Source: Actinotalea sp. JY-7876 (GTDB lineage Bacteria; Actinomycetota; Actinomycetes; Actinomycetales; Cellulomonadaceae). Taken from it: a stretch of 64,000 bases of DNA. The notes below the pieces were generated by a model, which made no database searches, had not been told where the DNA came from, and was given only the letters and a program-made list of their open reading frames with translations. Both the position numbers and the translations under genes were made by a program. The stretch covers positions 744,001-808,000 of the forward strand of contig NZ_CP059493.1 in NCBI RefSeq assembly GCF_014042015.1. The letters are read 5' to 3'. Shown here in pieces: positions 1 through 8,779 of the stretch (its first letter is position 1; each line of letters begins with the position of its first letter).

Positions 1-1
1 C

Positions 2-163
2 GACCTGCCGTACATCCCGCTCGTGATCAACGGCACGCAGTCCTTCTTCAACACGGAGGACTTCACCGGCTGGCCGACCGAGGAGGACATGTACACCTTC
101 CCGCCGGCGTGGGGCGCCACCTCGTCCGGCATCGTGCTGGCCCACCTGAAGCCGGCCGAGTGA
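2..163 (+). CDS. C-terminal end of an oligopeptide ABC transporter substrate-binding protein (partial)
   Basis: Only the last 53 codons lie in the window; the gene begins upstream. The tail contains WPTEEDMYTFPPAW and ends in GIVLAHLKPAE, which resembles the C-terminus of family 5 solute-binding proteins that carry peptides to Dpp/Opp importers. The two permeases and two ATPases that follow at once on the same strand support this. The stop codon is 39 bases before the first permease. The assignment rests on a short tail plus context, so the ligand cannot be judged. Confidence 0.7.
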   Translation, partial: DLPYIPLVINGTQSFFNTEDFTGWPTEEDMYTFPPAWGATSSGIVLAHLKPAE

Positions 164-202
164 CATGACGACCGAGGAGGAGCTCGAGACGAGGGGACCG
201 CA

Positions 203-1195
203 GTGAAGTACTACGTCCGGCGCATCACGTTCTACCTGATCACGCTCTGGGCGGCGGTCTCCCTCAACTTCCTCATCCCCAGGCTCCTGCCGGGCGACCC
301 AGTGGGCATCATGCTCGCCAAGCTGGCTCGCAACGGTGAGGTCACGCCTGCGACGGTGCGGAGCATCGAGCTCCTCCTCGGCTCGTCCTCGGACGCCACC
401 CTGTGGGAGCAGTACGTCTCCTACTGGGGGCGCATCCTCCAGGGCGACCTCGGGGTCTCCATCACGAAGTACCCGACCCCGGTGGTCGAGCTGATCATGC
501 AGGCGCTGCCGTGGACCGTCGTCCTCGTCGGCCTCGCGACCACTGTCTCGTTCGTCCTGGGCATCGGCCTCGGCGCCTGGATCGGCTGGAAGCGCGGGAC
601 GTGGGTCGACCACATCATCCCGTTCACCACGGTCCTGCAGTCCGTGCCGTACTTCTGGCTCGCGCTGCTGCTCGTGTTCGCGTTCTCCGTGACGCTGGGC
701 GCCTTCCCGATCATCGGCGGGTACGACGTGTTCACGTTCGCCGGACCCGAGGTCAGCTGGGAGTTCCTCGGCAGCGCCGTCTACCACGGCATCCTGCCCG
801 CGGTGACGATCGTGCTGAGCTCGGTCGGCGGCTGGCTGCTCGGCATGCGCAACATGACCGTCTCCACGCTCGCGGAGGACTACATCACGACCGCCGAGGC
901 CAAGGGCCTGCGGCCGCTGCGCATCTTCACCACGTACGCGACGCGCAACGCGGCGCTGCCGTCGATCGCCGGGTTCGGCATCTCGCTCGGCTTCGTGGTC
1001 GCGGGCTCGATCGTCATGGAGCAGGTCTTCAGCTACCCCGGCGTCGGCAAGCTGCTCATCCAGTCGGTCCAGAACAACGACTACGCCCTGATCCAGGGGG
1101 TGTTCCTGTTCATCACCATCGCCGTGCTGGCCGCCAACTTCCTCATGGACATCGTCTACGGCTTCATCGACCCCAGGACCCGTCACCATGCCTGA
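203..1195 (+). CDS. ABC transporter permease, DppB/OppB type
   Basis: This 330-residue inner-membrane protein is the first permease of a peptide-type ABC importer. It has the usual DppB layout: a TM helix at about residues 8-25 followed by a GDP-containing periplasmic segment, then a core of about five more helices. The cytoplasmic EAA-type loop (AEAKGLRPLRI, near residue 231) contacts the ATPases. The start is GTG with GAGGGGA just upstream. The end overlaps the next permease by 8 bases, so the two are probably made in coupled fashion. Peptide uptake is known for the family; the actual ligand is inferred only from the downstream enzymes. Confidence 0.93.
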   Translation: MKYYVRRITFYLITLWAAVSLNFLIPRLLPGDPVGIMLAKLARNGEVTPATVRSIELLLGSSSDATLWEQYVSYWGRILQGDLGVSITKYPTPVVELIMQALPWTVVLVGLATTVSFVLGIGLGAWIGWKRGTWVDHIIPFTTVLQSVPYFWLALLLVFAFSVTLGAFPIIGGYDVFTFAGPEVSWEFLGSAVYHGILPAVTIVLSSVGGWLLGMRNMTVSTLAEDYITTAEAKGLRPLRIFTTYATRNAALPSIAGFGISLGFVVAGSIVMEQVFSYPGVGKLLIQSVQNNDYALIQGVFLFITIAVLAANFLMDIVYGFIDPRTRHHA

Positions 1196-2213
1196 GCCCT
1201 CCGCCACCCCCGAGGCCCCGCGGCGGCGCAGCGGCCTGGGGCTCGTGCTGCCCCGCCGCTCCGCGAAGCTCACCACGGGCCTCGTGCTCACCGGTGCCAT
1301 CACCCTCTTCGGCATCCTCGCGCCGTACTTCGTGCAGAACCCCAAGTTCTCGGGCAACCCCGCCCTGGAGCCGCCGACGCTCGCCCACCCCCTGGGCACG
1401 ACGTCGCTCGGCTACGACGTGCTCGCGCAGCTGGCCCACGGCGCGCGCGGCTCGCTCCTCGTGGGCATCCTCGTGGGGCTCATCGCGCTCAGCCTCTCCG
1501 TCATCTTCGGCATCGTGTCCGGGTACGTCGGCGGGTGGACCGACGAGTTCCTCTCGCTCGTCACCAACGTCATGCTCGTCATCCCGGGCCTGCCGCTGGT
1601 GATCGTGCTGTCGAGCTACCTGCCCGGGCGCAGCATCGCGCTCGTCGCGCTCGTGCTCGGACTGACGAGCTGGGCGGGCTCGGCCGTCGTCCTGCGGTCC
1701 CAGGCGCGGTCGCTGCGCACCCGGGACTACGTCGCCGCCGCGCGCGTCGCGGGGGAGCGGCCGCTGCGGATCATCGGCGTCGAGATCCTGCCGAACCTGC
1801 TCCCGCTGGTCGCGGCGCAGTTCCTGTTCGCCGTCGTGCTGGCGATCCTGGGCGAGGCCGGCCTGTCCTACCTCGGCCTCGGCCCGACCGGGTCGATCAC
1901 GTGGGGCACCATGCTCAACGAGGCCCAGGCCGGGTCGGCGCTGACGCGCGGCGCGTGGTGGTGGTTCGTGCCACCGGGCCTGCTCATCGCGCTCCTGGGC
2001 GCCGGGCTGTCCCTCATCAACTTCGCGATCGACGAGATCGTCAACCCGAAGCTGCGCCACGTGCCCGCGGCGACGCGCGCCCGGCGCAAGCTCGCGCGCC
2101 GCGTCGACGCGCCGCCGGACGTCGTCGGCCCGTCGGCCGCGACCACAGAGCCGGACGAGCCGCAGGACGCGGAGCCGGCGACGACGACGACGACGAAGGC
2201 GGACGTCCGATGA
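1188..2213 (+). CDS. ABC transporter permease, DppC/OppC type
   Basis: This 341-residue protein is the second membrane subunit of the importer. It shows the DppC pattern: a hydrophobic first helix after a basic N-terminus (about residues 27-45), the HPLGTTSLGYDVLAQ segment typical of the family, then a core of helices with a cytoplasmic coupling loop (DYVAAARVAGERPLRII). An acidic, threonine-rich tail of about 50 residues ends the protein and is probably unstructured. Its ATG lies inside the end of the preceding permease gene, and its TGA overlaps the ATG of the following ATPase gene (ATGA). Confidence 0.93.
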   Translation: MPEPSATPEAPRRRSGLGLVLPRRSAKLTTGLVLTGAITLFGILAPYFVQNPKFSGNPALEPPTLAHPLGTTSLGYDVLAQLAHGARGSLLVGILVGLIALSLSVIFGIVSGYVGGWTDEFLSLVTNVMLVIPGLPLVIVLSSYLPGRSIALVALVLGLTSWAGSAVVLRSQARSLRTRDYVAAARVAGERPLRIIGVEILPNLLPLVAAQFLFAVVLAILGEAGLSYLGLGPTGSITWGTMLNEAQAGSALTRGAWWWFVPPGLLIALLGAGLSLINFAIDEIVNPKLRHVPAATRARRKLARRVDAPPDVVGPSAATTEPDEPQDAEPATTTTTKADVR

Positions 2214-3079
2214 GCGCCCCGGAGCAGATCCCCGCAGCGGCACAGGTTCCGGTCCTGACCGCGAGCCACGTCTCGGTGGACTACCTGGGCGACGACGTCG
2301 TCCACGCGGTCAAGGACGTCTCGCTGACGCTGCACCGGGGCGAGATCCTCGGCCTCGCGGGGGAGAGCGGCTGCGGCAAGACGACGTTCGCGTACGGCCT
2401 CAACCGGCTGCTGCGGGCGCCCGCGAGCATGGTGGGCGGCCAGGTCGTCTTCCACGACGAGAGCGGCACCGACATCGAGGTGACGGCCCTGTCGGGCGAC
2501 CGCCTGCGGGCGTACCGGTGGGACAAGGTCTCGATGGTCTTCCAGGGCGCGATGAACTCGCTGAACCCGGTGATCACGGTCCGGGCCCAGCTCTTCGACG
2601 TGTTCACCACGCACCGCCCGGGCATGTCGCGGGCGGAGAAGGAGTCCCAGAGCCGCGAGCTGCTGCGCCTGGTCGGGGTCGACCCGGCCCGGCTGAGCAG
2701 CTTCGCGCACGAGCTGTCGGGCGGCATGCGTCAGCGCGTGATGATCGCGATGGCGCTCGCGCTGCGACCGCAGGTCATGATCATGGACGAGCCGACCACC
2801 GCGCTCGACGTCGTGGTGCAGCGCGGCATCATCCGCGAGCTGATGCGGCTGCGCGAGGAGCTCGGCTTCGCGGTCGTGTTCATCACGCACGACCTGCCGC
2901 TGCTGCTGGAGATCAGCGACCGCATCGCGGTCATGCGCCACGGCGAGATCGTCGAGCTGGCCGACTCCGAGACCATCTACACGGCGCCGCAGCACCCGTA
3001 CACGCGGATGCTGCTCGAGTCCTTCCCGAGCCTGACGGGTGACCGGGGATCGTTCGTCCGGACGGGAGCTGAGCACTGA
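2210..3079 (+). CDS. ABC transporter ATPase, DppD/OppD type
   Basis: This 289-residue cytoplasmic ATPase powers the importer as one half of a heterodimer with the next gene. Visible motifs are Walker A GESGCGKTT, the signature LSGGMRQRVMIAMAL, Walker B VMIMDEPTTALD and the H-loop FITHDLPLL. The C-terminus (TAPQHPYTRMLLESFP) is the oligopeptide-importer extension that separates this group from sugar ATPases. The start at MSAPEQ is set by the ATGA overlap with the upstream permease; the reading frame is open much further upstream, but that part is antisense-like GC-rich sequence. Confidence 0.93.
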   Translation: MSAPEQIPAAAQVPVLTASHVSVDYLGDDVVHAVKDVSLTLHRGEILGLAGESGCGKTTFAYGLNRLLRAPASMVGGQVVFHDESGTDIEVTALSGDRLRAYRWDKVSMVFQGAMNSLNPVITVRAQLFDVFTTHRPGMSRAEKESQSRELLRLVGVDPARLSSFAHELSGGMRQRVMIAMALALRPQVMIMDEPTTALDVVVQRGIIRELMRLREELGFAVVFITHDLPLLLEISDRIAVMRHGEIVELADSETIYTAPQHPYTRMLLESFPSLTGDRGSFVRTGAEH

Positions 3080-3921
3080 TGGGCAACCTCGAGGTCCGCG
3101 GCGTCACCAAGACGTTCCGCCTGGGCCGCGGCCTGCGCCGCACGGACCTGCGGGCCGTCGACGACGTGTCGTTCACCCTGGAGCAGGGCCGCACCATCGC
3201 GCTGGTCGGCGAGAGCGGGTCGGGCAAGTCGACGATCGCCCGCATGCTCGCCAAGCTCGAGGTGCCCACGCGGGGCGAGATCCTGCTCGACGGCGCGCCG
3301 ACGCCCACGCGCGGTCGTGCCCTGGCCGGCTACCGGCATCAGGTGCAGATGGTGTTCCAGGACCCGTTCGCGTCCCTGAACCCGTTCCACTCGGTGCACC
3401 ACCACCTCGAGCGCCCGCTGCGGATCCACCGGCCCGAGCTGCGCGGCGCCGAGCTGGACGCCGAGGTGCACCGGCTGCTCGAGCGGGTGAACCTCGGCCC
3501 GGCCGCGACCGTGGCCGCGCGCCGCCCCCACGAGCTGTCGGGCGGTCAGCGCCAGCGCGTCGCGATCGCGCGGGCCCTGGCGCCCGGGGCGCGCTTCCTC
3601 ATCGCCGACGAGCCCGTCTCCATGCTCGACGTCTCCATCCGTCTCGGCGTGCTCAACCTGCTCGCCCGCCTGCAACGAGAGGACAACCTCGGGGTGCTCT
3701 ACATCACGCACGACCTGGCCACGGCCCGGCACTTCTCCGACGAGATCATGGTCATGCACCGTGGCACGGTCGTGGAGCGGGGCGCGGCTGACTCGGTGAT
3801 CCTCGACCCCCAGCACGAGTACACGAAGACCCTGCTGGCGGCGGCGCCCGAGCCCTCGCGCCACGGCGCGCTGCGCGCCGAGGTCCGGGCCGAGGTCGCG
3901 GCGAAGCGGGCGTCGGCATGA
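3079..3921 (+). CDS. ABC transporter ATPase, DppF/OppF type
   Basis: This 280-residue ATPase is the second nucleotide-binding subunit. It carries Walker A GESGSGKST, signature LSGGQRQRVAIARAL and Walker B FLIADEPVSMLD; the SMLD ending is characteristic of OppF-type subunits. The H-loop is YITHDLATA. The start codon shares one base with the stop of the partner ATPase gene, and the end overlaps the hexosaminidase start by four bases, so transporter and glycosidase belong to one transcript. Confidence 0.93.
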   Translation: MGNLEVRGVTKTFRLGRGLRRTDLRAVDDVSFTLEQGRTIALVGESGSGKSTIARMLAKLEVPTRGEILLDGAPTPTRGRALAGYRHQVQMVFQDPFASLNPFHSVHHHLERPLRIHRPELRGAELDAEVHRLLERVNLGPAATVAARRPHELSGGQRQRVAIARALAPGARFLIADEPVSMLDVSIRLGVLNLLARLQREDNLGVLYITHDLATARHFSDEIMVMHRGTVVERGAADSVILDPQHEYTKTLLAAAPEPSRHGALRAEVRAEVAAKRASA

Positions 3922-5357
3922 CGCGCGCGCTGCCCCTGCCCGCGCTCGTCGACGAGCGCCCCGGAGCCGGCTTCCTGGTCACGCCCCGCACCCTGATAGC
4001 GGCCCCCGCGGCCGCCGCCGCCGCGGCGGAGCGGCTCGCCGAGGCGCTCGGCGTCGAGCGCGACGCGCTCACCGACACCCAGGACGCGGCCGGCGGGATC
4101 GCCCTGCGCCTCACGGCGCCCGTGGCCGACCTCCCGGCGGTCCCGGAGTCCGTCGACCGCGAGGCCTACGCGATCACGGTCGGCGAGGACGGCGTCGTCG
4201 TGACCGCGTCCGACGTCGCCGGCCTGCGCCACGGCGCCACGGTCCTCGCCCAGCTCGCGGAGCCCGTCGGTGGCGGCCTGCTGCTGCCGGCGCTGCGCGT
4301 CGAGGACCGCCCGCGCTTCGCGTGGCGGGGCCTGAGCCTCGACGTCGCGCGGTCGTTCTTCCCCGTCGCGTCGATCCACCGGGTGCTCGACGTCATGGCG
4401 TCGCTGCGCCTCAACGTCCTGCACCTGCACCTGACGGACGACCAGGGCTGGCGCCTCGAGATCGCGTCCCGGCCGCGGCTGACCGAGCTCTCGGGCGGCA
4501 CGGCCGTCGACGGCGGCGACGCCGGCTTCTACACGGCGGCGGACTACGCGCGGATCGTGGACCGCGCGGCGGACCTCGGGATCGTCGTCGTGCCGGAGGT
4601 CGACGTGCCCGGCCACGTCAACGCCGCGCTGCACGCCGAGCCCGCGCTCAACCCGGACGGCGAGCCGGTGGACGTCTACACCGGGACCGAGGTCGGCTTC
4701 AGCCGCCTGCGCCTGGAGAACGCCGAGACGGTGCCCTTCCTCACCGACGTCTTCACGGACGTCGCGGCGATGACCCCCGGCCCGTTCCTGCACCTGGGCG
4801 GCGACGAGCCGCTGTCCCTGGACGGCGACGAGTACGTGGCGCTGGTCGACCGTGCGGTCGAGGCCGTGACGCGGACCGGCAAGCGCGCGGTCGCGTGGCA
4901 GGAGGCGGCGCGCACGTCCCTGCCGGCCGGCACCGTGGTCCAGTTCTGGCACGAGCAGCAGGACGCCGACGTCGTCGCGGCCGCCGCGGCCGCCGGCGCG
5001 CGGGTGCTCCTCTCGCCGGCCTCGCGCGCCTACCTCGACATGAAGTACGACGAGGACAGCCCGCTCGGCCTGACGTGGGCAGGCTGCCTCACGCTCGACG
5101 ACGCCTACGGGTGGGAGCCGCTCGAGACCCTGCCGGGGCTCGACGCCGCGCACGTCGCGGGCGTCGAGGCCGCCGTCTGGACGGAGACCATCCACACGGA
5201 CGACGACCTGTTCTCGATGCTGCTGCCGCGCCTCGCGGCGTTCGCCGAGGTGGCCTGGACCCCGCCGCACCGGCGCGACCTCGCCGCCTTCCGCGAGCGC
5301 CTCGACGTCGTGCGCGCACGCTGGACCGCGCAGGGACTGGCGGCCGACCCCCGGTGA
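3918..5357 (+). CDS. Glycoside hydrolase family 20, beta-N-acetylhexosaminidase
   Basis: The enzyme removes terminal beta-linked GlcNAc or GalNAc. Residues 1-125 resemble the small alpha/beta domain that precedes the GH20 barrel, and the barrel begins near FAWRGLSLDVARSF. The key GH20 motif HLGGDE is present, with the substrate-assisted Asp-Glu pair at residues 296-297. Other barrel motifs are LHLHLTDDQGWRL and PEVDVPGH. At 479 residues it is compact, and it has no signal peptide, so it should act in the cytoplasm on imported material. Overlaps with the OppF-type gene before it and the deacylase after it tie it to uptake and D-amino acid processing. Confidence 0.93.
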   Translation: MTRALPLPALVDERPGAGFLVTPRTLIAAPAAAAAAAERLAEALGVERDALTDTQDAAGGIALRLTAPVADLPAVPESVDREAYAITVGEDGVVVTASDVAGLRHGATVLAQLAEPVGGGLLLPALRVEDRPRFAWRGLSLDVARSFFPVASIHRVLDVMASLRLNVLHLHLTDDQGWRLEIASRPRLTELSGGTAVDGGDAGFYTAADYARIVDRAADLGIVVVPEVDVPGHVNAALHAEPALNPDGEPVDVYTGTEVGFSRLRLENAETVPFLTDVFTDVAAMTPGPFLHLGGDEPLSLDGDEYVALVDRAVEAVTRTGKRAVAWQEAARTSLPAGTVVQFWHEQQDADVVAAAAAAGARVLLSPASRAYLDMKYDEDSPLGLTWAGCLTLDDAYGWEPLETLPGLDAAHVAGVEAAVWTETIHTDDDLFSMLLPRLAAFAEVAWTPPHRRDLAAFRERLDVVRARWTAQGLAADPR

Positions 5358-6949
5358 TCGAGATCCGCGGCGTCCGCCTCGTCGCGGCGCCCGGCGCCTC
5401 GCACGCCGCGGGCGACCGCCCGCAGACCCGGTGGGACGTGCTCGTCGACGGTCCGACGATCGCGCGGGTGCGTCCCGCCGGCGGCGCGACCGAGGGGGAC
5501 GGCGCCCACGACGTGATCGAGGGCGGCGGCCGCCTCCTGCTGCCCGGCCTGGTCGACGCGCACGTCCACGGCGAGGCGGCCATCTTCCGGCCCGAGGTGC
5601 AGCACGCGCTGCTGCGCCAGGGCGTGACGTCCGTCGTCGTCGGGCAGGACGGGGTCTCGTACGCGCCGACGGCGCCCGGCGCCGCGGCCGACTCGTCGTT
5701 CGCCTGGGCGACCGGCTACTTCACCGCCATCAACGGCGCGCACCCGCAGTTCACGGGCGGGTCGGTGGCCCAGCTGCTGGCGACCTACGACGGCGCCACG
5801 CCGCTCAACGTCGCCTACCTCGCCCCGCACGGGACGCTACGGCACACCGTGACCGGGGCCCAGCGCCGCCCTCTCGACGCGGCGGAGCGCGGGCTGCTCG
5901 TGCGCCGGCTCGAGCAGGCGCTGGACGACGGCGCGTGCGGCATGTCCACGGGCCTGGAGTACGTGCCGGGCCGGTTCGCCGACGAGGACGAGCTCGTGCC
6001 GCTCGCGCGCGTCCTCGCGCGGCACGGCCTGCCGCACGTCAGCCACATGCGCGGCTACCAGGACCGCGCGCTGGGCGCGTTCGACGAGCTCCTGCGGCTC
6101 GCACGGTCCACGGGGGTGGCCACGCACGTCTCGCACCTGCACGGGCCCGCACAGCCGCTCGCGGCCGCGCTCGACGCCGCGCGCACCGAGCTGGACGTGA
6201 CGTTCGACTCGTACCCGTACCTGCGCGGCTCGTCGATCCTGTCGATGCTCACCATGGCGGACTGGGTGCCGATCGCCGACGTCGACGCGGCCCTGGCGAT
6301 GCTGGCGGACCCCGCGGTGCGCCGGCGCCTGCGCGACGAGCAGCTCGCGCCGCTCGAGCCGTTGTGGGACCGCGTCACGCTCGCCGCGGTGCCCGGACCC
6401 CTCCAGGCCACGGAGGGGCTGACCGTGCGCGAGGCGGCGGCCGAGCTGGGGCTGGACCCCGCCGACGCCGTGCTCGAGCTGCTCGTCGCCTCGCGCCTGC
6501 GCGTCGGCTGCGTGTTCGAGCAGCAGCCGTCGCACACGGACGAGCAGGTCCGGGCGCTGCTGCGCCACGACGCCCACCTGGGCGGCTCGGACGCGATCTA
6601 CGCGGGCGGGCGGCCCCACCCGCGCGGGTGGGGCGCGTTCGCGCGCTTCCTCGGCGTCCACGTCCGGGATCTCGGCGACTGGACCTGGGCCCAGGCGGTG
6701 CAGCACCTGTCGACCGGGACCGCGCGCCGCTTCGGGCTCGGCCGGCGCGGTGAGGTCCGCGAGGGCTGGGTCGCCGACCTGGCGCTCGTCGACCCGGACC
6801 GCGTCGCCGACCACGCCACCTACGCCGACCCCCGCCGGCTCGCGGTCGGCGTCGACGACGTGCTGGTCGCCGGCGTGCCCGTGCTGCGCGACGGCGAGCT
6901 GACCGACCGGCGACCGGGCCGGGCACTGCGGCCCACGGAGGAACGATGA
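5354..6949 (+). CDS. N-acyl-D-amino-acid deacylase (D-aminoacylase family amidohydrolase)
   Basis: This 531-residue enzyme belongs to the metal-dependent amidohydrolase superfamily and probably hydrolyses N-acyl-D-amino acids or related amide bonds. Visible features are the DAHVHGE metal site after strand 1, GMSTGLEYVPG, the His-rich THVSHLHG segment, and GSDAIYAGGRPHPRGWG near the C-terminus, a pattern typical of D-aminoacylases. The GTG start overlaps the GH20 stop (GTGA), which fixes the N-terminus at VIEIRGVRL. Neighbours for glycosidic cleavage and D-amino acid breakdown fit this function. The acyl group and amino acid preferred cannot be read from sequence. Confidence 0.85.
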   Translation: MIEIRGVRLVAAPGASHAAGDRPQTRWDVLVDGPTIARVRPAGGATEGDGAHDVIEGGGRLLLPGLVDAHVHGEAAIFRPEVQHALLRQGVTSVVVGQDGVSYAPTAPGAAADSSFAWATGYFTAINGAHPQFTGGSVAQLLATYDGATPLNVAYLAPHGTLRHTVTGAQRRPLDAAERGLLVRRLEQALDDGACGMSTGLEYVPGRFADEDELVPLARVLARHGLPHVSHMRGYQDRALGAFDELLRLARSTGVATHVSHLHGPAQPLAAALDAARTELDVTFDSYPYLRGSSILSMLTMADWVPIADVDAALAMLADPAVRRRLRDEQLAPLEPLWDRVTLAAVPGPLQATEGLTVREAAAELGLDPADAVLELLVASRLRVGCVFEQQPSHTDEQVRALLRHDAHLGGSDAIYAGGRPHPRGWGAFARFLGVHVRDLGDWTWAQAVQHLSTGTARRFGLGRRGEVREGWVADLALVDPDRVADHATYADPRRLAVGVDDVLVAGVPVLRDGELTDRRPGRALRPTEER

Positions 6950-8220
6950 TCGAGGACCGCGTGCTCGGACCGAGCACCAAGGGTCTGCGCCTGGCGGCGG
7001 CGACGAGCATCGCCGAGCTCGTCGCCGACGCGCCGCCCGTGACCGACGACCGGTTCGCCTGGCCGCTGCTGACCATCGACGAGGCTGCCCTCGAGCACAA
7101 CCTCGCGACGATGGCACGGGTGTGCGCCGAGCGGGGCGCCCTGCACGCCCCGCACCTCAAGACGTCGATGTCCGCGGGGCTCTACGCGCGCCAGGAGCGC
7201 GCCGGCGCGTGGGGCGCCACCGTCGCCACGGCGACCCAGCTGCGCGTCGTCCGGTCCTGGGGCGTGCGACGCGTCCTGGTGGCGAACGAGATGGTGGACG
7301 GGCGGGACTGGCGCTGGGCCGTGGCCGACCTCGCGGCGGCGCGCGCCGCGGGATCCCCGGGCGAGCTGCTCGCCTACGTGGACGGCGACGAGGGCCTGGC
7401 GGCCGCGGCGGCCGCGCTCCGTGACGCGGCACCGCAGGTGCGCGACGACGTCGGCGTGCTGGTCGAGCTCGGCGTGCCCGGCGGGCGCACCGGGTGCCGG
7501 TCCGTCGCGGACGCCGTGGCGCTGGCCCGCCGGGTGGTGGCCGCGGGCGTGCCGCTGGCCGGCGTCGCGGGGTACGAGGGGTCCGTCGCGTCCGGCACGA
7601 CGGGCGACGACCTCGAACGGGTCGCGGCGTTCTGCCGCGAGCTCGTGAGCCTCGCCGACGCCCTGGTCGCCGACGGCCTGGTCGCCGAGCCCGTCGTCTC
7701 GGCCGGCGGCAGCGCCTACGTCGACGTCGTGCTCCGCGAGCTGACGGCGGGCGCCTCACCGCGGCGCGTCGTCCTGCGCTCCGGGGCGTACGCGACGCAC
7801 GACCACGGGCTGTGCGCGCGCGCCGACCCGTGGGCGCGGCTGCCCGAGCCCGTCGCGATGCGCGCGGCCGCGACCGTGTGGTGCCAGGTGCTCTCGGTGC
7901 CCCAGGACGGGCTCGCGATCTGCGGCGCCGGCCGCCGCGACGTGCCCTACGACATCGACCTGCCGACCGTGCTGAGCGTGCGCCGGCGCGAGGGCGCCGG
8001 CTGGCTCGACCCCGAGCCGGCGTCGGGCATGGTCGTCACGAAGGTCGACGACCAGCACCTGTACCTGCGGGTGGAGGCCGGCGCGTCGCCGGCGCCCCGC
8101 GTGGGCGACGTCGTCGGGCTGGGCATCTCCCACCCGTGCACGCTCTTCGACAAGTGGCGCGCCGCGCTGCTGACCGACCCGGCCGGCCGCGTCGTCGACG
8201 TGCTGCTGACCGAGTTCTGA
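6946..8220 (+). CDS. D-serine dehydratase-like / D-threonine aldolase-like PLP enzyme
   Basis: This 424-residue protein belongs to the fold III (alanine racemase-like) PLP enzymes. The PLP lysine is probably in PHLKTS near residue 70. The C-terminal SHPCTLFDKW holds the His-X-Cys pair that binds the catalytic zinc in eukaryotic-type D-serine dehydratases (DSD1) and related D-threonine aldolases. The family turns D-serine into pyruvate and ammonia, or D-3-hydroxy-amino acids into glycine and an aldehyde; the two cannot be separated here. The start overlaps the deacylase stop (ATGA), so it could act on the D-amino acid released by that enzyme. Confidence 0.83.
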   Translation: MIEDRVLGPSTKGLRLAAATSIAELVADAPPVTDDRFAWPLLTIDEAALEHNLATMARVCAERGALHAPHLKTSMSAGLYARQERAGAWGATVATATQLRVVRSWGVRRVLVANEMVDGRDWRWAVADLAAARAAGSPGELLAYVDGDEGLAAAAAALRDAAPQVRDDVGVLVELGVPGGRTGCRSVADAVALARRVVAAGVPLAGVAGYEGSVASGTTGDDLERVAAFCRELVSLADALVADGLVAEPVVSAGGSAYVDVVLRELTAGASPRRVVLRSGAYATHDHGLCARADPWARLPEPVAMRAAATVWCQVLSVPQDGLAICGAGRRDVPYDIDLPTVLSVRRREGAGWLDPEPASGMVVTKVDDQHLYLRVEAGASPAPRVGDVVGLGISHPCTLFDKWRAALLTDPAGRVVDVLLTEF

Positions 8221-8264
8221 CGACCGCAGCACCGAGTACCAGTTCCCACCCCCAGGAGAGACCC

Positions 8265-8678
8265 ATGGCTTCCGCACGTTCGAAGATCACGACCACCGGT
8301 GCCCCGGCGCCCGCCCACAGCTTCTCCCAGGGCGTGCGCGTCGGCGACGTCCTGCAGGTCTCGGGGCAGGGCCCGGCGGACCCGGAGACGGGCGAGTACG
8401 TGCACCTGGGCGACGTCGGCGCGCAGACCACCCGCACGCTCGAGAACGTCCGCGCCGTCGTCGAGGCCGGGGGTGCGACGTGGGACGACGTGGTCATGGT
8501 CCGCGTCTACCTGCACCACCAGTCGAGCTTCGCCGCGATGAACGACGCCTACGCCGCGTTCACGGCCGAGCACGTGACCCACGACGCGCCGCCGTGCCGC
8601 ACGACGGTGTTCGTCGGCCTGCCGCACCCGCAGATGATGGTCGAGATCGACGCGATGGCCGTGGTCGCGGACCGGTAG
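8265..8678 (+). CDS. RidA family enamine/imine deaminase
   Basis: This 137-residue protein has the YjgF/YER057c/UK114 fold: GVRVGDVLQVSGQGP near the N-terminus, the conserved Asn in TRTLENVRAVVEAGG, and CRTTVFVGLPHPQMMVEIDAMA at the end, with the Arg that contacts the carboxylate of the substrate. RidA proteins hydrolyse reactive 2-aminoacrylate-type enamines made by PLP serine/threonine dehydratases. Lying 44 bases after a D-serine dehydratase-like gene, it probably clears that enzyme's intermediate. The ATG is preceded by CAGGAGAG. It is the last gene before two strong hairpins. Confidence 0.92.
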   Translation: MASARSKITTTGAPAPAHSFSQGVRVGDVLQVSGQGPADPETGEYVHLGDVGAQTTRTLENVRAVVEAGGATWDDVVMVRVYLHHQSSFAAMNDAYAAFTAEHVTHDAPPCRTTVFVGLPHPQMMVEIDAMAVVADR

Positions 8679-8685
8679 CCGACGG

Positions 8686-8720
8686 CCCCGCCGGCCGCCT
8701 GGTTGCCGCGGCCGGCGGGG
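8686..8720 (+). terminator. Strong stem-loop after the ridA-type gene
   Basis: Eight bases after the RidA stop codon, the arms CCCCGCCGGCCGC and GCGGCCGGCGGGG form a perfect 13-bp stem around a 9-base loop. There is no T-tract, as is common for actinobacterial terminators. It closes the importer/D-amino acid operon. Confidence 0.75.
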
Positions 8721-8747
8721 GCGGCGCCCGGCCGCGCGGTCAGCCGT

Positions 8748-8779
8748 CCGCGTCCGGACCGGGGGACGTCCGGACGCGG
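8748..8779 (+). terminator. Second perfect inverted repeat in tandem with the terminator
   Basis: The arms CCGCGTCCGGAC and GTCCGGACGCGG pair perfectly over 12 bp around 8 bases. It lies 27 bases after the first hairpin and may be a back-up terminator or a protein-binding dyad. No gene starts close to it. Confidence 0.5.
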
